From the NCBI GenBank assembly GCA_018398805.1, contig JAGFBZ010001232.1:117585-181584 (forward strand): DNA of 64,000 nucleotides, in the 5' to 3' direction. This DNA comes from Hirundichthys speculiger (taxonomy: Eukaryota; Chordata; Actinopteri; Beloniformes; Exocoetidae). The stretch's first letter is position 1, and every line of letters begins with the position of its first letter. Below are positions 56,018 through 64,000 of the stretch, in pieces. The translations under genes and the position numbers were made by a program. The notes under the pieces were generated by a model. The model made no database searches. It was not told the origin of the DNA and was given only the letters and a program-made list of their open reading frames with translations.

Positions 56018-57154
56018 TAGGGCTGGGCAACAATTAAAACTTTTAATCGCGATTAATCTCATTATTTCCCTGATTAATCGCGATTAATCGCATCGTATAC
56101 GCAAAATCAAATAATGAATTCAACAGTAGTGTAAAGGTCACTTTTATTTAAATGTTCTGCTGCCATATGAACTAAAGTGTCATAACATTTGTTGTTCAAA
56201 CACTTTTAACATCAGCACTTGTCAGTAACACATATTTAGTATAAATTTCATCTTAAAAAATGTAAAATAAAGCTTATTGCCACTGCCAGGGCATTAATGT
56301 CATCCTGTTTTTATAAAAAATAAAAAAAAAAGTCTACCAACAAAATCCAACAAAATGATTGTGTCTCAGCACAATCAGAACATTAAAACATTAATTTCTG
56401 AGGTAACAGCAGAAACTTTTAACGGGGAGTTCAACTTGTCAGTTGTTACAAATAACCTTGTTTCTGTTGAATCCTCCGTCTGGGAGAACTTTAAAATGAA
56501 AATGTCCATGTTAAAGTTCAGTAACTTTATCAATCCGTGTATCAATCATCCTTTCCATTTTCAATTGTCAATCAAAAAAATAAAATTAAAAAGTGACATT
56601 TTATTACGTTTTTCGTTTTTTAATCTAACACAAAAAAAAAAGAAAAAAAAAAAACCTGTTATTTTTAATATTTCAATTTTAGACTTGGATCAAAAATATG
56701 AAATTAAAAAACAGACCACAGAACTGAATTAGTTTTATAATGGTGGACTGGACTTTCTGTTGTCGTTACACATCTGAGCCACTAGATGGAGCCGCACTGC
56801 AGTAACCAGCTAGAGAACAGCAGGACAGTGAACACATGGAGCAGATCTGATGGAACATGGAGGAATGACCACAAACGTTTGGTGGCAGTCTAGAATTTTA
56901 TTTTAGACAGAATTATTAATATTTCTACCTGAGTTGCTACCTGAACTGTAAAGTTCACAGAGTTTTACCTCCATGTCCGTTTTAACTTTTAGCTTACGTT
57001 TACCTGCAATTGTCTTCTGGTTCTGCAGCAGCCAGTAACAGACTTTTCAAAACAAAAGCATGTGAGCAACATGCGTTAACGTGATAAAATAAATGTCAGC
57101 ATTATTAAATTAATGCGTTAACGCGATAATAACGCGTTAACTTGCCCAGCCCTA
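56018..57154. mobile_element. hAT element, 1.14 kb, perfect TSD
   Basis: Starts TAGGGCTGGGCAACAATTAA and ends CTTGCCCAGCCCTA. The 8-bp flanks GTTTTCAG at 56010-56017 and 57155-57162 are identical. Sub-terminal sequence has AATCGCGATTAATC at the left and ACGCGATAATAACGCG at the right. Interior without recognisable transposase; the 125-codon open frame at 56355 has no domain. Confidence 0.93.
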
Positions 57155-57327
57155 GTTTTCAGAGATAGATGCACCGATAGATGGGAGTTTTCTGATTGAT
57201 GTCCAGCTGAGGTCTGCGCGTGAATGATAGCTTTCTTGCCTCGTCTCTTCTCTCGACTGATGGATTAGAGCTCCAGACATGTTTCAGCCCTATTGATCTC
57301 ACCTGCCACCACTGCTCACATCAGGTT

Positions 57328-57328
<1 letters not shown>

Positions 57329-57369
<41 letters not shown>
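57329..57369 (+). repeat. G41 homopolymer
   Basis: 41 consecutive G; the longest homopolymer here. Confidence 0.95.
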
Positions 57370-57371
<2 letters not shown>

Positions 57372-57379
57372 AGAGGACG

Positions 57380-57745
57380 GTAAGGGTTAACAGTGCTCTT
57401 AAACCTTTCCCTCATCTTCAGCCGACGGTGATTGATCCACCGTTTTCTTGAACGGTGCAGCTCTGGCCAATTAAAACCTAAATATTCAGCTGAAAAGGAG
57501 AACCAGGTGATAATTGCTAATTTAGTCGACTTAAGTGGGCGGAGGAGTGTATTTCATTCGATGAGTGAGGCTGTTTCTTGACAAACTGAGAAACATCTTG
57601 TTTGCTGTATAGTTGTTTTTTTTTAAGCCTGTGAGGAGTAAATTTAAACTTAATGAGGCTACTTAGCATGATTATCTCTTTGTTTTAATTGTTACTCGCG
57701 TGGCGCCAAATCAGAGATTAGAGCTCAGGTTATTTTTAGTTTTTT
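57380..57745. promoter_or_regulatory. Candidate conserved non-coding element
   Basis: Non-repetitive AT-rich block with GGCCAATTAAAACCTAAATA, GGTGATAATTGCTAATTTAG, CTTAATGAGGCTACTTAGCA and GATTATCTCTTTGTTTTAAT: many homeodomain, GATA and SOX/TCF-like cores with no repeat or coding signal. The strongest-looking CNE candidate in the window; conservation not shown. Confidence 0.38.
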
Positions 57746-57933
57746 TTTTCAGCTACATCTCCCGTTAATGCCTCACATGTTGACTACGAGCAGATGCCAC
57801 GATTTAATGACGCTCCTTAACACGGCGCTTCAGATGCAGTTTATGTGACAGTGATTCAGAAATGCACCAGTTTTTAAAAAAAGACGGCTGGAAGGAAACA
57901 CTGACTAAACATGTGGTGGCGCTGCTGAGCAGA
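57746..57933. other. Unique DNA
   Basis: No gene or repeat recognised. Confidence 0.4.
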
Positions 57934-58140
57934 AAACAGGAAGCTGCTTAGAGAAAACCAGTAATTGTGACTCAACCACTGGTTTCAGCTGGTATCTGAT
58001 TGATCAGTTTATTGAGTTCTTGCTGGACAGAACCATCCAGATGAAAGGATGGTGTTAACCAGACGAAGTTAGTTGGAGAGACGATGAAAGGATGGTGTTA
58101 ACCAGACGAAGTTAGTTGGAGAGATGAAGCTGGATGAACT
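57934..58140. repeat. Dispersed block, copy 1 of 4
   Basis: Contains GCTTAGAGAAAACCAGTAAT, CCACTGGTTTCAGCTGG, TCTGATTGATCAGTTTATTG, GCTGGACAGAACCATCCAGA and GTTAACCAGACGAAGTTAGT. In this copy the last 47 bases are duplicated. Other copies: 58241-58425, 59590-59770, 59925-60020 (partial). Confidence 0.92.
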
Positions 58141-60030
58141 GATTTAATGGATGGATAGAGTTGGATGAATGGATGGATGGATGGATGACTAGAGCTTCCT
58201 AGATGGATGGATAGAGTTGTACGTAATACAGGTGAAGCCGAGAACAGGAAGTGGCGACAGCTGCTTAGAGAAAACCAGTAATTGTGACTGAACCACTGGT
58301 TTCAGCTGGTATCTGATTGATCAGTTTATTGAGCTCTTGCTGGACAGAACCATCCAGATGAAAGGATGGTGTTAACCAGACGAAGTTAGTTGGAGAGATG
58401 AAGCTGGATGAACTGATTTAATGGATGGATGGATGGATGGATGGATGGATGGATGGATAACTAGAGCTTCCTAGATGGATGGATGGATGGACGGATAGAG
58501 TTGGATGGATGGATGGATGGATGACTAGAGCTTCCTAGATGGATGGATGGATGGATGGATGGATGGATGGATGGATGGATGGATGGATGGATGGATGGAT
58601 AGAGTTGGATGAATGGATGGATGGATGAATGACTAGAGCTTCCTAGATGGATGGATGGATGGATGGATGGATGGACGGATAGAGTTGGATGAATGGATGG
58701 ATGGATGACTAGAGCTTCCTAGATGGATGGATGGATGGATGGACGGATAGAGTTGGATGAATGGATGGATGGATGAATGACTAGAGCTTCCTAGATGGAT
58801 GGATGGATGGATGGATGACGGATAGATGTGGATGGATGAATGGATGGATGGATGGATGACTAGAGCTTCCTAGATGGATGGATGGATGGATGGACGGATA
58901 GAGTTGGATGGATGGATGGATGGATGGACTAGAGCTTCCTAGATGGATGGATGGATGGATGGATGGATGGATGGATGGATGGATAGAGTTGGATGAATGG
59001 ATGGATGGATGAATGGACTAGAGCTTCCTAGATGGATGGATGGATGGATGGATGGATGGATGGATGACTAGAGCGATGATATGGATGGATGGATGGATGG
59101 ATGGAATTGGATGGCAATGGATGGAAATGGGATGAATGACTAGAGCTTCTAGATGGATGGATGGATGGATGATGGATATGGATGGATAATGATGAGGATG
59201 ATGATGACTAGAGTTCCTAGATGATGGATGGATGGATGATGATGGATGGACTAGAGCTTCCTAGATGGATGGATGAGTGATGGATGGATGACTTGGATTC
59301 CTAGATGATAGATGGAGTTGGCTATGGATGGAAAGAGTGAATGGATGATACCTTCCTAGAGGATGGATGGAGGATAGAGATGGATGATGGATGGATGAAT
59401 GACTAGAGCTTCCTAGATGAATGGATGGATGAATGACTAGAGCTTCCTAGATGGATGGATAGATGGATGGATAGAGTTGGATGAATGGATGAATGGATGG
59501 ATGACTAGAGCTTCCTAGATGGATGGATGGATGAGTGGATGAGGGTGAATGGATGACTAGAGCCGATGCGAAGCGTTGAGAATACAGGAAGGAAGTGGCG
59601 ACAGTTGCTTAGAGAAAACCAGTAATTGTACTCAACCACTGGTTTCAGCTGGATCTGATTGATCAGTTTATTGAGCTCTTGCTGGACAGAACCATCCAGA
59701 TGAAAGGATGGTGTTAACCAGACGAAGTTAGTTGGAGAGATGAAGAAAAACAAACTGGATGAACTGATTTAATGGATGGATAGAGCTACCTGGATGGATG
59801 GATGACTGGATTCCTAGATGAATAGATGGAGTTGGCTAGATGGATGGAAAGAGATGAGTGGATGAATGACTAGAGCTTCCTAGATGGATGGATAGATGGA
59901 TGGATGGATAACTAGAGCTCTCTGATTGATCAGTTTATTGAGCTCTTGCTGGACAGAACCATCCAGATGAAAGGATGGTGTTAACCAGACGAAGTTAGTT
60001 GGAGAGACGGAGCAAAGCGAAGCTGGATGG
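58141..60030. repeat. GGAT-rich array, first part
   Basis: (GGAT)n blocks of variable length separated by a module GACTAGAGCTTCCTAGATGG and a second module ACGGATAGAGTTGGATGAAT. Two and a half copies of the dispersed block lie inside. Decay is stronger at 59060-59350. Confidence 0.92.
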
Positions 60031-60450
60031 AAGGACTGAGCTGACAGGAACCTGACAGGAACCAGGTGCGTCAAGCGTTCACCGTGAGACTGATGCAGCT
60101 CAACCTGTTCACGCTTTCACATCAAACCACTGAAATCTCCCACTGAGAATCCCATCAACACTAATATCCTTTCATACGTGACGCAGGCGACCACCGCAGA
60201 GAGCTATTAAGGGTGGAAACTCTGCTACATGTGCTAACCTACAGTTGTAATTATGCAAGAATTTAACGCTTGTTTGTGCTTTTGTGTCGAGGTAACTCCT
60301 CTAAATAGAAATCACATGGTGAGTGTGGAATGGTGTGCTGTAATAAGAGAAAGGTTGGTTTTGGAGAGTTGTTTTATTAAAGTTACCTGGGTAGCTCTAA
60401 CTGGGTGGTTCATCTCTGGCCCAAAAAATCTCACTCTTGACAGACCTGGC
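60031..60450. other. Unique island within the GGAT array
   Basis: About 420 bases without GGAT. A 66-codon open frame at 60253-60453 has no recognisable domain. Confidence 0.4.
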
Positions 60451-62095
60451 TAGCAGCTAGATGGAGGATAGAGCTGACTAGATGGGTGGATGGATAAAGA
60501 TGGATGGATGGATGGATGGATGGATGAGTAGAGCTTCCTAGATGGATAGAGTTGGATGGATGGATGGATGGATGGATGAGTACAGCTTCCTAGATGGATA
60601 GAGTTGGATGGATGGATGAATGGATGACTAGAGCTTCCTAGATGGATAGAGTTGGATGGATGGATGGATGGATGGATGGATGAGTACAGCTTCCTAGATG
60701 GACAGAGTTGGATGGATGGATGGATGGATGGATGGATGACTAGAGCTTCCTAGATGGACAGAGTTGGATGGATTGATGGATGGATGGATGGATGGATCAA
60801 TCGATGACTAGAGCTTCCTATATGGATAGAGTTGGATGGATGGATGGATGGATGGATGACTAAAGCTTCCTAGATTGATGGATAGAGTTGGATGGATGGA
60901 TGGATGGATGGATTACTAGAGCTTCCTAGATGGATAAAGTTGGATGGATGGATGGATGGATGGATGAGTAGAGCTTCCTAGATTGATGGATAGAGATGGA
61001 TGGATGGATGGATGGATGGATGGATGGATGGATCAATCGATGACTAGAGCTTCCTATATGGATAGAGTTGGATGGGTAGATGGATGGATAGATGGATGAC
61101 TAGAGCTTCCTAGGAGTTATGGATGGAGTTTCAGCTTCTAGATGGATAGAATGATGGATTGGTGGATGGATGGTGAGTACAGCTTTAGATGGATGAGATG
61201 GATGATGGATGGATGGATGGATACTAGAGCTTCCTAGATTGACAGTAGGATGGATGGCGGATGGATGCTATTCCTGATGCAGAGTTGGAGGATAGGATAG
61301 ATGGATGGATTGATGGATGGATCAATCGAACTAGAGCTTCTAATGGATAAAGTTGATGGATGGTGGATGGATGGATGAGTAAGCTTCTAGATTGATGGAT
61401 AGAGATGGATGGATGGGAGGGATGGATGGATGGATGGATGGATTCCTAGATATAGATGGATGGATGATGGATGGGATGGATGGATGATGGATATAGCTTC
61501 CTAGATGGATAGAGATGGATGGATGGATGGATGGATGGATGGATGGATGGATTACTAGAGCTTCCTAGATTGACAGAGTTGGATGGATGGATGGATGGAT
61601 GGATGACTAGAGCTTCCTAGATGGACAGAGTTGGATGGATGGATGAGTAGAGCTTCCGAGATTGATGGATAGAGTTGGATGGACGGATGACTAGAGCTTA
61701 GATGGATGGATGGATGGATGGATGGATGGATGGATTACTAGAGCTTCCTAGATGGATGTATGGATGGATGGATGGATGGATGGATTACTAGAGCTTCCTA
61801 GATGGATGGATGGATGGATGGATGGCTAGAGCTTCCTAGATGGACAGAGTTGGATGGATGGATGGATGGATGAGTAGAGCTTCCTAGATTGATGGATAGA
61901 GTTGGATGGATGGATGGATGGATGGATGGATGGATGGATGGATGAGTAAAGCTTCCTAGATGGATGGATAGAGCGAGATGGATGTATGGATAACGAGAGC
62001 TTCCTAGATAGATGGATAGACTTGGATGGGTCGATGGATGGATGGATGGATGGATGGATGGATGACCAGAGCCTCCTGGATGGAGGGATAGAGTT
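60451..62095. repeat. GGAT-rich array, second part
   Basis: Same modules as the first part (GAGCTTCCTAGATGGATAGA, GTTGGATGGATGGATGGATG); roughly 30 module repeats with GATTGATGG and GATGGACAG variants. Decayed at 61115-61500. Confidence 0.92.
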
Positions 62096-62150
62096 GGCTA
62101 CTTGAATGGTTCCATTGTCTTTCAGCTCTTTAAAAAAGAGGGAAAAAAAA

Positions 62151-62827
62151 CATGGCGGCGTGGAACTTTGTTAAAGTTTCAGAAGAAGATAGTTTGGTGG
62201 TTATTTGTGACGAATCCTCCGAGTGAATTCTACGAGGAGGGAAGCACAAGCTTTAATACGTAAAACCTGATCAGCCACCTACAACATAACAATCCCTTCC
62301 ATGGAGTTTTGAAATCATGCTAATGGAAGCTAACGGAAGCTAATGCTAACGTGTGCTAGCCAGCAGCAGTCTCTCTCCTCTCCCATTCCTCTCATCTAAA
62401 GCTTCCATGAGATTAAAAATAAAAATAAAAAAACTACTGAACCTCATTTACTTTAATCAAAGGTATTAATTTAAATGGAAACCACAAGTCAAAATCCTTT
62501 AAATGTTAATCTTTTTCAGTTAGTAATTCTGATGCATGTATTTCCATCAGTTCAAGGAGCCTTTATTTTTTATATCAGTCAGTAATGAACCTTATTTAAG
62601 TTAATGTGAGATATCAAATAGGTTTGTTTGATAGCTTTATGACAATGTTTGAGAGGCTTGACAATAGTTTTATATTGGAAAAAATAAATATCTGTTCATT
62701 TAAAGAGTCAAAACTGTTTTTGGTTTTGTTCATAGTATTGATGTAATGATCTTAGGTATATGTGTGTGTTATCGGTTATCGGTTATCAGTATCAGCCTTT
62801 AGGAGCTGAAAGTTATCGGTATCCCTA
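62151..62827 (+). mobile_element. hAT element, copy 2 of the 2973-4041 family
   Basis: Reverse complement of the left two thirds of copy 1 (2973-3661). It ends GTTATCGGTATCCCTA, having lost about 28 sub-terminal bases relative to copy 1. The other end stops at the ATG of the BED fossil, next to an A run. So truncated, with no TSD possible. Confidence 0.85.
62152..62226 (+). pseudogene. BED zinc-finger fossil of hAT transposase
   Basis: Same fragment as at 3587-3661: M-A-A-W-N-F, K-V-S-E-E-D-S, V-I-C-D-E, then TGA. It lies at the edge of the truncated copy. Zinc ligands after the first cysteine are missing. Confidence 0.55.
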
Positions 62828-63235
62828 CAAAAAACTTTTTTGTTGCGACTTTTGTGGCGTCGTGTGCTTCTTCTGTAAAATCAGATTTGTTAAATTGTGA
62901 CTTTTGGACATAAAAATCCGTCGTTTTTGCTCGGGAATCAAACTCCCGGCTGCTGTGGTCACCTCAGTTAATCCAGTTTTTGATGTGGGGTCTTCGGCCC
63001 TTCAGAGCTCCTTCAGAGTCTAGTTTTACCTCAGGGGCTCTTAGCGCTGGTGGAGGCCAAAGAAGAAGATGACGTGGCGGCCCAGACTTATGACACGTGC
63101 GCTCTGTGGGTCTCAAGCCCCGTGTCACAATGACTCGAGTCTCCACCTCCAAAGAGATGCTACTGGATGGAGAACTGTATCCAGTCCGTCTCATTTCCTC
63201 TGACTGTACTTGGTGTGAAGATGACAAACACCCAG
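62828..63235. other. Unique DNA, nothing recognised
   Basis: About 400 bases. A short box-B-like reverse word (GGGAATCAAACTCCCGG) at 62933 is not part of a tRNA fold. Confidence 0.4.
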
Positions 63236-63556
63236 GGGTCGTCGTCGAGGCTCGTCGTCGAGGCTCGTCGTCGTCGAGGCTCGAGCTCGCTCGTCGTCGA
63301 GGCTCGTCGTCGTCGAGGCTCCTCGTCGTCGAGGCTCGTCGTCGTCGTCGAGGCTCGTCGTCGTCATCGAGGCTCGTCATCGTCGAGGCTCGTCGTTGTC
63401 GAGGCTCGTCGTCGTCTCGTCGTCGTCGTCGAGGCTCGTCCGAGGCTCTTAGGCTCGTCGAGGTCTCGTCGTCGCTCTCGACTGTCCGCGTCGAGGCTCG
63501 TTGTCGAGGCTCGTCGTCGTCGAGGCTCGTTGTCGAGGCTCGTCCGAGCGTCGTCG
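63236..63556. repeat. GTC-rich minisatellite
   Basis: Units of 12-21 bases built of GAGGCTCGTCGTCGTC with variable numbers of GTC. All open frames on both strands (Arg/Ser-rich or Asp/Glu-rich) are artefacts of this composition. Confidence 0.93.
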
Positions 63557-63687
63557 TGACTACCACCGCGCTCCACGCCGCTCTTATCTAACTGACTGAT
63601 AAATAACACCGTCTGTCACAATGATAACAAGGTCACTTGAATAGTCTGACCAACAGCTCTGTTTTCCCCGGAGCGCTGACATCACAT

Positions 63688-63780
63688 CTGATGGCGGCGC
63701 TGACCTCCACGCTAACACGTCTGATGGCGGCGCTGACCTCCACGCTAACACGTCTGATGGCGGCGCTGACCTCCACGCTA
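63688..63780. repeat. 33-bp tandem repeat, about three units
   Basis: Units start at 63688, 63721 and 63754: CTGATGGCGGCGCTGACCTC, then CACGCTAACACGT. Unrelated to the 33-bp array in the MITEs. Confidence 0.95.
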
Positions 63781-64000
63781 ATGAACAAAACACAGAGAGA
63801 GAGAGAGAAACGAGGGAACAAATGAATATGAATGAAAAGCAAATCTATCAGAAACACGCCTCCTTTAAATAACCCCCTCCCTCAACTCCCCTCCTCCACT
63901 CCTTCCCTCGCGCCCCCACCCCCTCCACCCCGTTATATTTTATTCTCCAACGCGTGGTGAATTTAATAAATATATGCAAATGTGTGCTGTGGAACATGAC
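63781..64000. other. Window end, possible CNE
   Basis: Pyrimidine-rich 63850-63930, then CCGTTATATTTTATTCTCCA and AATAAATATATGCAAATGTG with an octamer-like ATGCAAAT. No gene. Confidence 0.3.

Noticed and set aside
56355..56732. 125-codon open frame within the hAT element
   Set aside because: AT-rich, Lys/Asn/Ile/Phe composition, no transposase motif.
57329..57369. Homopolymer G runs as biological signals
   Set aside because: Such runs are often assembly or sequencing artefacts; recorded as repeats only.
62930..62980. Reverse box-B-like word as a tRNA gene
   Set aside because: No matching acceptor or anticodon stems seen.
63097..63591. Arg/Ser- or Asp/Glu-rich frames up to 200 codons
   Set aside because: GTC-rich minisatellite translation.

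Overview
The window looks like a gene-poor, repeat-rich stretch of a teleost fish genome (intergenic or deep intronic). The fish assignment rests on what is in it: a 5'-truncated L2/Maui-type LINE with a TTGAAT-type tail, a tRNA-derived fish-type SINE, many short hAT elements with 8-bp target-site duplications (TSDs), a Tc1 transposase relic, an ISL2EU-like DNA transposon relic, canonical TTAGGG interstitial arrays and very abundant minisatellites. I find no host protein-coding gene, rRNA, functional tRNA or CRISPR array. Nearly all long open frames are translations of tandem repeats whose unit lacks stop codons. Species cannot be told from the sequence.

Layout. 1-5.7 kb: two opposite-facing copies of a TA-flanked MITE, each carrying a 33-bp minisatellite, a 14-bp minisatellite, a 1.07-kb hAT element, and a second hAT element into which the second MITE copy is inserted. 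5.7-8 kb: unique, G-rich and purine-rich DNA. 8-9.65 kb: a tandem segmental duplication carrying TTTAGGG repeats, then 1 kb of degenerate CCCTAA/CCCCTAA. 11.9-14.5 kb: 60-bp, 17-bp and about 290-bp tandem arrays. 15-16.3 kb: mostly unique, one possible conserved non-coding element (CNE). 16.6-17.9 kb: ISL2EU-like relic with THAP and YqaJ-protein-like fragments. 18.7-20 kb: element with a 53-bp minisatellite. 21.3-22.2 kb: hAT element with a BED-finger fossil and a nested MITE. 24.5-26.3 kb: TTAGGG array and a hAT element with a 120/240-bp higher-order repeat; its sister copy lies at 33.8-34.6 kb. 27.8-33.3 kb: SINE, (TG)n and five more DNA-transposon copies or relics. 35.1-36.8 kb: a purine tract bounded by G33 and C26. 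38.9-42.2 kb: GGATCC-type minisatellite, poly-G, TG and CA tracts, TTAGGGG array. 42.6-45.5 kb: hAT with BED fossil, Tc1 relic. 47-49 kb: LTR-like element, 29-bp and 37-bp minisatellites, LINE tail. 50.9-52.4 kb: LINE. 53.4-55 kb: second 17-bp minisatellite. 56-57.2 kb: hAT element. 58.1-62.1 kb: GGAT-rich array with a dispersed non-tetranucleotide block. 62.2-62.8 kb: second copy of the 2.97-kb hAT family, inverted. 63.2-63.8 kb: two short minisatellites.

The unifying theme is not a gene pathway but repeat birth: several minisatellites here sit inside, or derive from, transposable-element sequence (33 bp in a TA-MITE, 120 bp and probably 53 bp in hAT-like elements, 29 bp in an LTR, 37 bp in LINE tail sequence). 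Between the repeats, several short AT-rich unique blocks look like candidate CNEs, but this can only be settled by comparison with other fish. I did not find convincing evidence for an undescribed biological system; the most interesting items are the TE-borne satellites, the ISL2EU-like relic and the mixture of TTTAGGG, TTAGGG and TTAGGGG arrays.
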